In this document: piece by piece, positions 16,037 to 23,855 of the stretch
Position numbering within the stretch: position 1 is the stretch's first letter
How the letters are laid out: the number at the start of each line of letters is the position of its first letter
Source: Alphaproteobacteria bacterium
GTDB taxonomy: Bacteria; Pseudomonadota; Alphaproteobacteria; Ferrovibrionales; Ferrovibrionaceae
Assembly (NCBI GenBank): GCA_026126215.1
Contig: JAHCJQ010000006.1
Span: forward strand, 1-64,000
Direction: 5' to 3'
DNA length: 64,000 nt
Translations under genes and position numbers: made by a program
The notes under the pieces: model-generated
What the model was told of the DNA's origin: nothing
What the model saw: the letters and a program-made list of their open reading frames with translations, nothing else
Databases searched by the model: none

Positions 16037-16453
16037 ATGGGTGTGAATTTGTCCGCGAATTATCGGCCGACCGAAGACGAGCCCTTTATGAACAAGCGTC
16101 AGAAGGAGTATTTCCGGCGCAAGCTGCTCGCCTGGAAGGACGATATCCTGCGCGAGTCCCAGATCACCCTCCAGCACTTGCAGGAAGATACGGTGGCGGA
16201 ACCGGACCTGGCGGACCGGGCCTCGACCGAAACCGACCGGGCGCTGGAACTCAGGACCCGGGACCGCCAGCGCAAGCTGATCGCCAAGATCGATGCCGCG
16301 CTGCGCCGCATCGATGAGGGAACCTACGGGTATTGCGAGGAAACCGGCGAGCCGATCAGTCTGAAGCGTCTTGATGCCAGGCCGATCGCCACCCTCTCCA
16401 TCGAGGCGCAGGAGCGTCACGAGCGGCGGGAAAAGGTCTACCGGGACGATTGA
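16037..16453 (+). CDS. dksA: DksA-type RNA polymerase-binding regulator
   Basis: 138-residue DksA/TraR protein that acts with ppGpp in the RNA polymerase secondary channel. The coiled-coil (about 25-100, with the tip-region acidic pair in LADRASTETDRA) and globular region (RIDEGTYGYCEETGEPISLKRLDARP) are clear. Of the four zinc cysteines only the first remains: the second is Thr and the C-terminal pair is Ser/Ala in IATLSIEAQERH. Such cysteine-depleted DksA is known in alphaproteobacteria. The N-terminal extension (MGVNLSANYRPTEDEP) before MNKRQKEYF is short; an inner ATG at 16088 could also serve. Confidence 0.93.
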   Translation: MGVNLSANYRPTEDEPFMNKRQKEYFRRKLLAWKDDILRESQITLQHLQEDTVAEPDLADRASTETDRALELRTRDRQRKLIAKIDAALRRIDEGTYGYCEETGEPISLKRLDARPIATLSIEAQERHERREKVYRDD

Positions 16454-16493
16454 CCGCTTGCCTCGCGCGGCTCGAGGGGTAGAGTGCCGCGCC

Positions 16494-17159
16494 ATGTCCG
16501 ATCTCATCTTTCTCCATACCGCGCCGGCCAACGAATTGCTGTTCTCCGACCTGATGTCGGAGCTGGCCCCCGGCCGGGCCGCGCTGCACGTGACAGAGCC
16601 AGGCCTGCTCGACGAGGCGCTGAGCGCCGGGCGGGTGACGCCGGCCATCGAGGCACGGCTGTTGCGGCTTGCAGGGACGCTGGGGGCGCCGAACGAGCAG
16701 GGGCGGCCGACCGTGATTTGCACCTGCTCGACCCTGGGGGAGGCGGCCGAGCAGGCCGGAAGAGCGGCCGGCGTGCGGCTGGTGCGGATCGATCGGGCGA
16801 TGGCGGAGGAGGCCGTGCGCCTCGGCGACAGGATCCTTGTCGCTGCCTGCGTGCCGACGACGCTCGCGCCCACGGAGGATCTGTTGCGCGAGGTGGCGGG
16901 ACTTGCCGGCCGCGAGGTCGAGATCCGCGCGCTGCTGGTCGAGGATGCCTGGGCGCATTTCCAGCGCGGCGACCGGGTTGCCTATTGGCGACGGATCGCC
17001 GAGGCGCTGGAGGGCGCCGTGGGCACGGCGGATGTCGTCGTTCTTGCCCAGGCATCCATGGCGGGCGCCGTCGATTTTCTCGCCGGCCTCGGGCGACCGG
17101 TGCTTTCCAGCCCGCGCCTCGGTCTCGAAGCCTGCCTCGCCGGCGCGCTCCCCGTCTAG
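16494..17159 (+). CDS. Asp/Glu/hydantoin racemase-superfamily protein
   Basis: 221-residue cytoplasmic protein with the two-lobe racemase pattern: a first-lobe catalytic-type cysteine in VICTCSTLGEAA (about residues 79-88), a second-lobe VLVAACVPTTLAPT strand-turn and a C-terminal VVVLAQASMAGAV segment. The second cysteine usually expected in the latter strand is replaced (LAQAS), so a one-cysteine or non-racemase activity is possible. It overlaps convergent flgH by 4 bases and follows dksA by 40 bp. Substrate unknown. Confidence 0.65.
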   Translation: MSDLIFLHTAPANELLFSDLMSELAPGRAALHVTEPGLLDEALSAGRVTPAIEARLLRLAGTLGAPNEQGRPTVICTCSTLGEAAEQAGRAAGVRLVRIDRAMAEEAVRLGDRILVAACVPTTLAPTEDLLREVAGLAGREVEIRALLVEDAWAHFQRGDRVAYWRRIAEALEGAVGTADVVVLAQASMAGAVDFLAGLGRPVLSSPRLGLEACLAGALPV

Positions 17160-17956
17160 AAGGGGAAAATCACATCGAATATCTGCTGGCCGTAGCGCGG
17201 CTGCTGCACGTCCGAAAGGATGCCGCGCCCGCCATAGGAAATGCGCGCCTCGGCGATCTGGGTGTGGTTGATCACGTTCGTCGCGGTGATGTCGGCGGGG
17301 CGCACGACGCCCGTAATCTGCAACTCGCGCATCTCGAAGTTCACGCGCACCTCCTGCCGGCCCGAGATGACCAGGTTGCCGTTAGGCAGCACCTGGGTGA
17401 CGATGGCCGCTACCTTGAGATTGATCGTCTCCTCGCGCTGCAGCGAGCCCTTGCCCTGGGAGTTCGAGGTCGCGCCCACATCCAGCGCGTTGCTCACGTC
17501 GATGCCGGGGAAGAGCCGGTCGATCGGCGCGCGCGAGCGCGAGATGTTGGAGGTGGCGGACGTCAGTGCCTCGGCACCGAGCAGCTTGGGAAGATCGACA
17601 TTCTCGCTATTGTCGCGCTGGCGCGTGGTCGAGTTGTTGAACTTCGCCTTGTCGGAGATCGATACGGTCACCGTGATGATGTCGCCCACCTTGGCGGCGC
17701 GCTGGTCCTTGAAGAACTGGCGCGAGCCGGGGCGCCACAGGCTGTTCGCCTGGAAGGATACCGGCTCGGGCCGCGGCATGGGCAGGGCGACGGGCCGGTA
17801 GTTCTTGTCGACGGTCGGGTCCTCGATCTTGCTGAGCGGCGGCGGCGCGCCGAGATTGGCCAGCCGCTCGGCCGCGTTGCATCCGGCAAGCAGCCCGCCT
17901 GCCAGGACCAGCAACGCAATGCGGCGGAAGGGCGGGTTCACGATCGAGCTGGGCAT
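17156..17956 (-). CDS. flgH: flagellar L-ring lipoprotein FlgH
   Basis: 266-residue outer-membrane ring protein. The N-terminus MPSSIVNPPFRRIALLVLAGGLLAGC carries a lipobox (LAGC). FlgH landmarks follow: SLWRPGSRQFFKDQRAAKVGDIITV, then VTVSISDKAKFNNSTTRQR and the C-terminal ISGRQEVRVNFEMRELQITGVVRP plus ARISYGGRG. ATG 17956 is preceded by GGAG at 8 bases. Last gene of the flgF-flgG-flgA-flgH operon; the gap from flgA is 25 bp. Confidence 0.95.
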   Translation of the reverse strand: MPSSIVNPPFRRIALLVLAGGLLAGCNAAERLANLGAPPPLSKIEDPTVDKNYRPVALPMPRPEPVSFQANSLWRPGSRQFFKDQRAAKVGDIITVTVSISDKAKFNNSTTRQRDNSENVDLPKLLGAEALTSATSNISRSRAPIDRLFPGIDVSNALDVGATSNSQGKGSLQREETINLKVAAIVTQVLPNGNLVISGRQEVRVNFEMRELQITGVVRPADITATNVINHTQIAEARISYGGRGILSDVQQPRYGQQIFDVIFPF

Positions 17957-17981
17957 GGGGCTTCTCCCGAAATGCATTTCT

Positions 17982-18929
17982 TCAATTGAGTGCGGCAGCA
18001 ATCCGCGCGGCGCCGACCTCGACCTGGTTGGGGCCGACCACGACGCCGGTGACGGTGCGCTTGCTCTGCAGGTTCATGATCTGGATGACCTCGCCGGCGG
18101 CGCCCGCTTCGAGCGCGCGGCCGATCGCCGAAAGCTGCATGTTCGGCACGGTGACCGACATCGAGACGAGCGCGCCCTTGCTGACCAGGGAGGGGCGCTG
18201 CAGGTCGGAGGCGCGCAGCGGGCGGCCGGGTGGCAGGGAGCGGCGCGCCGCCTGCCCGACGATCTCCGTCATGTCGGTGAGGACATTCCCGCCGAGGCGC
18301 AGGCTCGGTACGCCGACCCATTCGATATCTGCCTCGCCGATCACCTGACCGGCGGAGACGGCCTGACGCAGCACCGGAACCTCGCTCACTTGCTGCACGC
18401 GACCCTGCACGCGCAGCCGCTGGGCATCCGCTCCGTCGCTTGCGACGATGGTGGCGTGGAACCGGCGGGCATGGCGATCGAAATCGACGTCCTCGACGCG
18501 GATTTCGGGATCGACGCCGACCGGCAGCATCATGGCGATGTTGCCTGGCAGGATGATGGCCTGCCCGCCGCCGGCATCGCCGAGGTCGAGCGCCTCGGCC
18601 AGCCGGCGCAGGATTTCCTCCCTGGGCACGGTCCGGCCCGCCCGCTCGACCACTACGGCGCGCAGGCCAGGGTCAGGCGACCAGGAGATTCCCACCTGAG
18701 CCGCCATGGCCTGCACGGTCTGCGGGCGGTAGATGGCGCGCTCGCCCGGCGGGGGCGCCGCCGCGAAAACTTTCTCGCCGCCGGCGCCGGCGCGGATGAA
18801 CAGATCGGCGAAGGTCACCTCCGGACCGTCCACGAGAACGACGGGCTTCAGGCGCGCTTCGGCAAGGGCGAGGCCGGGCAGCAGCAGCAGGCAGGCGCCG
18901 GCGAAAAGGGTGAGGACGAGGCGTTTCAT
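17982..18929 (-). CDS. flgA: flagellar P-ring assembly chaperone FlgA
   Basis: 315-residue periplasmic chaperone for P-ring formation. Signal peptide MKRLVLTLFAGACLLLLPGLALA; C-terminal SAF domain with LRQAVSAGQVIGEADIEWV and RSLPPGRPLRASDLQRPSLVSKGALVSM, ending in the ALEAGAAGEVIQIMNLQSKRTVTGVV motif. It is longer than enterobacterial FlgA (about 220) because of an N-terminal domain, the usual alphaproteobacterial form. The start codon shares a base with the flgG stop (TGATG), indicating translational coupling. Confidence 0.93.
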   Translation of the reverse strand: MKRLVLTLFAGACLLLLPGLALAEARLKPVVLVDGPEVTFADLFIRAGAGGEKVFAAAPPPGERAIYRPQTVQAMAAQVGISWSPDPGLRAVVVERAGRTVPREEILRRLAEALDLGDAGGGQAIILPGNIAMMLPVGVDPEIRVEDVDFDRHARRFHATIVASDGADAQRLRVQGRVQQVSEVPVLRQAVSAGQVIGEADIEWVGVPSLRLGGNVLTDMTEIVGQAARRSLPPGRPLRASDLQRPSLVSKGALVSMSVTVPNMQLSAIGRALEAGAAGEVIQIMNLQSKRTVTGVVVGPNQVEVGAARIAAALN

Positions 18930-19717
18930 CAGCGGATCGCCTGGTTGGCCTGGGCGAGCATCTCATCGGAGGTCGTGATGACCTTCGAGTTCATCTCGTA
19001 GGCACGCTGTGCCGTGATCAGGTTGGTGATCTCCTGCACGGGGTTGACGTTGGAGGTTTCGAGGAAGCCCTGGCGCACGGTGCCATAACCGGCGGCGCCC
19101 GGCACGCCGACCTGGGCGGCGCCGGAGGAAGGCGTCTCCAGGAACAGGTTGTCGCCGATCGCCTCGAGGCCCGCTTCGTTGAAGAAGCTGGCCAGTTCGA
19201 GCTGACCGGCCACCTGCGGCTGCACCTGGCCGGCGAGCTTGACCTGCACCTCGCCGGTGGCATTGATCGACACATCCACCGCATCCTGCGGAATGGCGAT
19301 ACCGGGCTGTACCACGTAGCCGTCCTGGGTGACGATCTGGCCGGTCGGCGAGAGCTGGAAGGAGCCGGCACGGGTATAGCCGATATCGCCGTTGGGGAGC
19401 TGGATGCGGAAATAGCCGTTGCCCTGGATGGCGATGTCGAAGGTGTTCTCGGTCGATTGCAGGTTGCCCTGTTCGGTAATGCGATAGACGGCGCCGGTCT
19501 TGACGCCGATGCCGACCTGAACGCCCGCCGGCACCACGGTGCCCTGATCGGAGGAATTGGATCCGATGCGCCGCATGTTCTGGTAGAGCAGGTCCTGGAA
19601 CTCGGCGCGCTGGCGCTTGTAGCCGGTCGTGTTCAGGTTGGCGATGTTGTTGGAGATGACTTCCACGTTGAGCTGCTGGGCCAGCATTCCCGTCGCGGCG
19701 ATGCTCAGTGAGCGCAT
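18929..19717 (-). CDS. flgG: flagellar distal rod protein FlgG
   Basis: 262 residues, the standard length. N-terminal MRSLSIAATGMLAQQLNVEVISNNIANLNTTGYKRQR with the ANLNTTGYKR rod signature, central domain with GYFRIQLPNGDIGYTRAGSFQ, and C-terminal SNVNPVQEITNLITAQRAYEMNSKVI. Secreted by the flagellar export apparatus and polymerises as the distal rod. Second gene of the flgF operon, 40 bp after flgF. Confidence 0.97.
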   Translation of the reverse strand: MRSLSIAATGMLAQQLNVEVISNNIANLNTTGYKRQRAEFQDLLYQNMRRIGSNSSDQGTVVPAGVQVGIGVKTGAVYRITEQGNLQSTENTFDIAIQGNGYFRIQLPNGDIGYTRAGSFQLSPTGQIVTQDGYVVQPGIAIPQDAVDVSINATGEVQVKLAGQVQPQVAGQLELASFFNEAGLEAIGDNLFLETPSSGAAQVGVPGAAGYGTVRQGFLETSNVNPVQEITNLITAQRAYEMNSKVITTSDEMLAQANQAIR

Positions 19718-19757
19718 GTCCTGTCCCTCGGTTCTTCGTGATGTTTCACTGGCGGCA

Positions 19758-20483
19758 TCAGGCGATCTTGCCGAGCCGCTCGATGGCGCGCCGCTGGATC
19801 TCCTGATCCGCCTCCAGAACGCGCTGCATCGCCTGATAGCTGCGATGCAGCTCGACCATGTTGGTCATTTCGACAATCGGCTCGACATTCGATCCCTCGA
19901 TGGCGCCCTGCACGAACTGCGCGCCCTCCGCCGGGAGTTCCGGCTCGTCGCTGCTGTAGAGATTGTCGCCGGTCTTACGCATCTGCTGTTCGTTCTCGAA
20001 ACGCACGAGGTTCAGCCGGGCGACCAGGCCGTTGGCATTGCTGACGCTGCCATCCGGCGCGATGGTGATCTTGCCGTCGGCCCGCTCCAGCCGGACCGGC
20101 GCGTTGCGGTCGTCGAGGACCGCATGTCCGTCGCGCGTCGTAAGCTCGCCCTGCTCGCTCAGCCGCAGATGGCCGTTGCGCGTGTAGCGCCGGCCTTCGG
20201 GCGTCTCGACGACGAGAAAGCCGCGGCCGCTGATCGCTACGTCGAGCGGATTGCCCGTGGTCTCGATCGGCCCGTCCCGCAGGCTGCGGAGCGTGCCCCA
20301 GTCGAGGACGAAGGATGCCTTGGCCTGCTCGCGCCCGGCCATGCGCATCAGGTGCTCCTCGAACAGCATCTGCTCGCTGCGAAAGCCGGCGGTGTTCATG
20401 TTCGCCAGGTTGTTGGCGATCACGTCCATCTGCCTTCGCATCGCCATCTGGCGGGACAGCCCGATATAGGTGGCGTTCTCCAT
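19758..20483 (-). CDS. flgF: flagellar proximal rod protein FlgF
   Basis: 241 residues. N-terminal MENATYIGLSRQMAMRRQMDVIANNLANMNTAGFRSE, middle GRGFLVVETPEGRRYTRNGHLRLSEQG, C-terminal SNVEPIVEMTNMVELHRSYQAMQRVLEADQEI; all FlgF/FlgG family landmarks. ATG 20483 is the family start; an upstream in-frame ATG (20495) would add four residues. First gene of the flgF-flgG-flgA-flgH operon, driven by the sigma-54 promoter 61 bp upstream, divergent from fliL. Confidence 0.95.
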   Translation of the reverse strand: MENATYIGLSRQMAMRRQMDVIANNLANMNTAGFRSEQMLFEEHLMRMAGREQAKASFVLDWGTLRSLRDGPIETTGNPLDVAISGRGFLVVETPEGRRYTRNGHLRLSEQGELTTRDGHAVLDDRNAPVRLERADGKITIAPDGSVSNANGLVARLNLVRFENEQQMRKTGDNLYSSDEPELPAEGAQFVQGAIEGSNVEPIVEMTNMVELHRSYQAMQRVLEADQEIQRRAIERLGKIA

Positions 20484-20543
20484 TCTGGTCTCCATGGCGC
20501 GGACGGCCGTTCTTGGCCGCCGACTGAATGCTGGGGTCGGACA

Positions 20544-20559
20544 TGCAGGGGCCATGCCA
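20544..20559 (-). promoter_or_regulatory. sigma-54 promoter of the flgF operon
   Basis: Minus strand TGGCATGGCCCCTGCA; GG and GC 10 bases apart, TGGCAtG -24 element and cTGCA -12 element. Matches consensus at all but two non-invariant positions. Confidence 0.8.
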
Positions 20560-20632
20560 GATGCGGGATGGCGGGAATCCGCGCCGAAGCAGAGGCGCGC
20601 GGAACGGGCCGGCGGTGCGGGGGCAGCGCTTG

Positions 20633-20651
20633 CCCGGCAGGATTTGCCGAC
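20633..20651. promoter_or_regulatory. 19-bp ftr-like palindrome between flgF and fliL
   Basis: CCCGGCA-GGATT-TGCCGAC; left arm perfect, right arm with two changes at its outer end. About 85 bp upstream of the flgF sigma-54 promoter and 12 bp before the CtrA-type motif of fliL. Confidence 0.55.
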
Positions 20652-20663
20652 CCTTGTCCGGAC

Positions 20664-20679
20664 TTCACCGCTTGTTAAC
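20664..20679 (+). promoter_or_regulatory. CtrA-type motif before the fliL operon
   Basis: TTCA-CCGCTTG-TTAAC; spacing 7, right half-site perfect. It ends 71 bp before the fliL start. Confidence 0.55.
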
Positions 20680-20750
20680 CCAAGCCTCCCCAGAATGCGC
20701 CGCGGATGACGCCGCATCTCCGGCGAGGCAACGGGAACGGACGGACAAGC

Positions 20751-21269
20751 ATGGCCGACATCACCGCCGATCAAGCGGACGCACAGGCGGCTGCCGAAGG
20801 GACGGTCCGCAAACACAGGATCTCCGGCAAGGTGCTGGTGCTGTTCATCGTGCTGCCACTGCTTCTGGTGGGCGGCCTTGGCGCGGCCGGCGCTGGCTAC
20901 TTCCTTGGCTGGTTCGGCTCTGGCGATGAGGCGGCCGAAGCGGCCAAGCCGGTGGCGCCGCGCGCCGTGGTCTTTCACGATCTTCCCGAGATGCTCGTCA
21001 ACCTGCAGAGCACGGGCCGCCAGGCAAGCTATCTCAAGATCCGCGTCTCCCTCGAGCTCGACGATGCGGAGGCAGTGAAGCGCGTCGATCAGGTGATGCC
21101 GCGCGTTCTTGACAATTTCCAGGTCTATCTGCGCGAACTCCGTCCCGATGAGCTGCATGGCTCCGCCGGCGTGCAGCGCCTGAAGGAGGAACTTCTGATC
21201 CGCGTCAACGCCGCCGTGGCGCCGGCGCGGGTCAACGACGTGCTGTTCAAGGAAATGCTGCTGCAATAG
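20751..21269 (+). CDS. fliL: flagellar basal body-associated protein FliL
   Basis: 172-residue single-pass inner-membrane protein that sits at the stator/MS-ring region. Cytoplasmic N-terminal tail of about 23 residues, TM helix VLVLFIVLPLLLVGGLGAAGAGYFLGWF, then the periplasmic FliL domain with VVFHDLPEMLVNLQSTGRQASYLKIRVSLEL and the C-terminal LKEELLIRVNAAVAPARVNDVLFKEMLLQ. An in-frame ATG at 20706 is the alternative start. First gene of fliL-fliM-DUF6468-motE, with 14 bp to fliM. Confidence 0.95.
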   Translation: MADITADQADAQAAAEGTVRKHRISGKVLVLFIVLPLLLVGGLGAAGAGYFLGWFGSGDEAAEAAKPVAPRAVVFHDLPEMLVNLQSTGRQASYLKIRVSLELDDAEAVKRVDQVMPRVLDNFQVYLRELRPDELHGSAGVQRLKEELLIRVNAAVAPARVNDVLFKEMLLQ

Positions 21270-21283
21270 ACGGACAAGGCCAG

Positions 21284-22405
21284 ATGGCTGACGAGAGCGA
21301 AAGCGGTATCGACGAAGAGAAGCTCGCCGCCGAATGGGCCGCGGCCGCCGAGGCGGATCAGCCGGACATGGAGGCGGAGGCGGCTCGAGCGGCGGACGAG
21401 AATGGCCAGCCGGGACCTGCCGTCGGCGGCGGCCAGGCCACGCGCGTCCTGAACCAGGACGAGATCGACAGCCTGCTCGGATTCGACAGTTCCGATGACG
21501 AGGATCGCGAGAGATCGGGTATCCGCGCGATCATCAACAGCGCCCTCGTCTCCTACGAACGCCTGCCCATGCTCGAGGTGGTCTTCGACCGCCTGGTGCG
21601 CCTGATGACCACGTCGCTGCGCAATTTCACTTCCGACAACGTGGAAGTCTCGCTCGACCAGATCACCTCGATCCGTTTCGGCGATTACCTGAACTCGATC
21701 CCGCTGCCCGCCATCCTTTCGGTGTTCCGGGCGCAGGAATGGGACAATTACGGGCTGATCACGGTGGACAGCTCGCTCATCTACTCGATCGTGGATGTCC
21801 TGCTGGGTGGCCGGCGCGGTACCGCCGCCATGCGCATCGAGGGCCGGCCGTATACCACGATCGAGCGGAACCTTGTCGAGCGCATGATCAGCGTCGTGTT
21901 GAACGACCTCAGTCAGGCTTTCGAGCCGCTTTCACCGGTCAATTTCGTCTATGACCGGATCGAGACCAATCCGCGCTTCGCAACCATCGCCCGTCCGGCC
22001 AATGCGGCGATCCTCGCCAAGTTCAGAATCGACATGGAGGATCGCGGCGGCAGGTTGGAACTGATGCTGCCATACGCGACGCTCGAACCCGTGCGCGAAC
22101 TCCTGCTGCAGATGTTCATGGGCGAGAAGTTCGGTCGCGACAGCATTTGGGAGAACCACCTGGCGACCGAGTTGTGGTCGACCGACATCGACATACAGGC
22201 CGTGCTCGACGAACAGTTGATGACCTTGCGCGAGGTCATGAACCTGGAGGTCGGGGCCACCATCATGCTCAACGCAACGCCCGATACGCCGGTCGAACTG
22301 CGCTGCGGCGGCATTCCGCTGCTGCGCGGCAGGATGGGTCGCATCGGACCGCAGATCGCGGTCCGGGTCGACCGTTCGCTCCGCCCCATGAGGCCAAACC
22401 CATGA
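21284..22405 (+). CDS. fliM: flagellar motor switch protein FliM
   Basis: 373-residue C-ring protein that binds phosphorylated CheY and sets rotation direction. The CheY-binding motif LNQDEIDSLLGFD is at about 57-68, preceded by an unusual acidic/alanine-rich extension containing DEEKLAAEWAAAAEAD. The middle domain (LPMLEVVFDRLVRLMTTSLRNFT through TTIERNLVERMISVVLNDL) and C-terminal SpoA domain (VLDEQLMTLREVMNLEVGATIML, then VELRCGGIPLLRGRMGRIG) are complete. FliN and FliG are not in the window. The stop overlaps the next start (ATGA). Confidence 0.96.
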   Translation: MADESESGIDEEKLAAEWAAAAEADQPDMEAEAARAADENGQPGPAVGGGQATRVLNQDEIDSLLGFDSSDDEDRERSGIRAIINSALVSYERLPMLEVVFDRLVRLMTTSLRNFTSDNVEVSLDQITSIRFGDYLNSIPLPAILSVFRAQEWDNYGLITVDSSLIYSIVDVLLGGRRGTAAMRIEGRPYTTIERNLVERMISVVLNDLSQAFEPLSPVNFVYDRIETNPRFATIARPANAAILAKFRIDMEDRGGRLELMLPYATLEPVRELLLQMFMGEKFGRDSIWENHLATELWSTDIDIQAVLDEQLMTLREVMNLEVGATIMLNATPDTPVELRCGGIPLLRGRMGRIGPQIAVRVDRSLRPMRPNP

Positions 22406-22845
22406 CCCTGGCACTTCTCCTCGATATCCTGTTGATCGGCCTGCTGGTCGCGACGCTCGGCTTCTGCATACGCCTCAATGGCCGGCTGCAGGCGGTGCGC
22501 GGCGCGAACCAGGAATTGCGCCAGCTCGTCACGTCCTTCGATACCGCGACGGAAAAGGCGCGTGCGGGCGTCGCTGAACTGAAGGTCGCGAGTGAAGCAG
22601 CCGGGCGCGACCTCAAGGACCGGATCGAGAAGGCACGGGCGCTGGCCGACGAACTCGCCATCATTACCGAATCGGGCAACCGGCTTGCCGACCGCCTGGA
22701 GCATGGTCTGACCAGCCGCCGGACCGGCGCACGCCGCCAGGGCGCGAGCGCCAGCGATGAGGATCCGGCCGAGGAAGAGGGCGAACCGGCGCCGCGGATG
22801 AAGGCCGAACGCGACCTTCTCCAGGCGCTCAGGCGCGTGAAGTGA
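22402..22845 (+). CDS. DUF6468 flagellar-cluster membrane protein
   Basis: 147 residues: an N-terminal TM helix (TLALLLDILLIGLLVATLGFCIRLN), then a coiled-coil (about 40-110) with regular heptads including VTSFDTATEKARAGVAELK, and a charged disordered tail. This fits the DUF6468 family found between fliM and motE in alphaproteobacteria. Translationally coupled to fliM by an ATGA overlap. The role is unknown; its place suggests a motor or stator accessory in the inner membrane. Confidence 0.75.
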   Translation: MTLALLLDILLIGLLVATLGFCIRLNGRLQAVRGANQELRQLVTSFDTATEKARAGVAELKVASEAAGRDLKDRIEKARALADELAIITESGNRLADRLEHGLTSRRTGARRQGASASDEDPAEEEGEPAPRMKAERDLLQALRRVK

Positions 22846-22852
22846 GGTCCCG

Positions 22853-23740
22853 ATGAGCTATCTCAACGCGCTGGCCACCCGGCTCCGCCTGCGCCGGCCG
22901 AGGCTGCTGCCCGTGCTGGTAGCGGCGATCACTCTTGCCGCCGGCATGAAGGTCGGCACGGTCTGGACCGATGCCACGTTGATGCTGGGTTTCCAGCGCG
23001 CCGATGCGCAGGCGCAAACCGGCCGCGCGCAACCGGGTCCGGCTCCGGCCGGCAACGGGGCGCCCCGGCCGCTGCTGCCCAAGGGCGCGGAGGCGCCGCG
23101 CCCGCCGATGCCCGACGCTCCGCCGCCGGCCCGGCCGCAAGCGCCGGTCCAGCAGCAAGCGCCGGTCCAGCAGCAATCGCCGGTCCTGGCCCAGGCCGAG
23201 CCGACGGCTTCCGCCAGGCCGCAGGAGGGGGCGGGCGCCAATCCGTCACCGCCGGTGCCGCCGCAATCGGCGATGCGAGATCCGTCCAGCTACTCGAAGT
23301 CCGAGGTCGAGATCCTCCAGAGCCTTTCGCAGCGGCGCGAGGAACTGGAGGCGAAGGCGCGCGATATCGAGTTCCGCGAACAGCTTCTCGGTGCCACGGC
23401 AAAACAGGTCGACGAGAAGATCGCCGCGCTCAAGGAGATCGAACGCCGGATCGAGGACCTGCTGAAAAAGCGCGACGAGGAAGAGGAGCGCAACCTGCGC
23501 AGCCTGGTCAAGGTCTACGAGAACATGAAGCCGGTCGATGCAGCGCGCATCTTCGAGCAGCTCGAGATGGCAATTCTGCTCGACGTGGTGGAACGCATGC
23601 GCGAGGCCAAGGTCGCGCCGATCCTCGCGCAGATGAATCCGGGCAAGGCAAAGAAAGTTACGGAGGAACTTGCCGCACGGCGGGCATTGCCCTCGCGCAT
23701 GCCCGCGGAGAGTGGCCAGGATTCCGCGCGACGGGGCTGA
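22853..23740 (+). CDS. motE: MotE-like flagellar motor protein (MgtE_N domain)
   Basis: 295 residues. An N-terminal TM/signal anchor (LLPVLVAAITLAAGMKVG) is followed by a long Pro/Ala/Gln-rich linker (about 50-145) with a short tandem repeat, a coiled-coil (150-225, IEFREQLLGATAKQVDEKIAALKEIERRIEDLLKKR-type heptads) and a C-terminal MgtE_N-like domain (YENMKPVDAARIFEQLEMAILLDVVERM, ILAQMNPGKAKKVTEELA). This is the MotE architecture; in rhizobia MotE is the periplasmic chaperone of the stator component MotC. Follows the DUF6468 gene by 7 bp. Confidence 0.82.
   Translation: MSYLNALATRLRLRRPRLLPVLVAAITLAAGMKVGTVWTDATLMLGFQRADAQAQTGRAQPGPAPAGNGAPRPLLPKGAEAPRPPMPDAPPPARPQAPVQQQAPVQQQSPVLAQAEPTASARPQEGAGANPSPPVPPQSAMRDPSSYSKSEVEILQSLSQRREELEAKARDIEFREQLLGATAKQVDEKIAALKEIERRIEDLLKKRDEEEERNLRSLVKVYENMKPVDAARIFEQLEMAILLDVVERMREAKVAPILAQMNPGKAKKVTEELAARRALPSRMPAESGQDSARRG
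23138..23191 (+). repeat. three 18-bp tandem repeats inside motE
   Basis: Unit CAAGCGCCGGTCCAGCAG twice without change, then a degraded third copy. It encodes QAPVQQ repeats in the proline-rich linker; repeat-number change would lengthen the linker without a frameshift. Confidence 0.8.
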
Positions 23741-23760
23741 TTGCGCCCATCGTTTGGGCA

Positions 23761-23776
23761 TTTACCATGACTTAAC
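23761..23776 (+). promoter_or_regulatory. CtrA-type motif before cheY-cheZ-motB
   Basis: TTTA-CCATGAC-TTAAC; 7-base spacing, right half-site perfect. It ends 79 bp before the cheY start and suggests that cheY begins a new transcript rather than being read only from fliL. Confidence 0.55.
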
Positions 23777-23855
23777 AGCCCGAGGTCTAACGTCGCCAAG
23801 GCGCGCGAAGCGCCGATCCGCCAGGCGTAAAGTCGCTGCCCAAGGAGCAAGCCCC

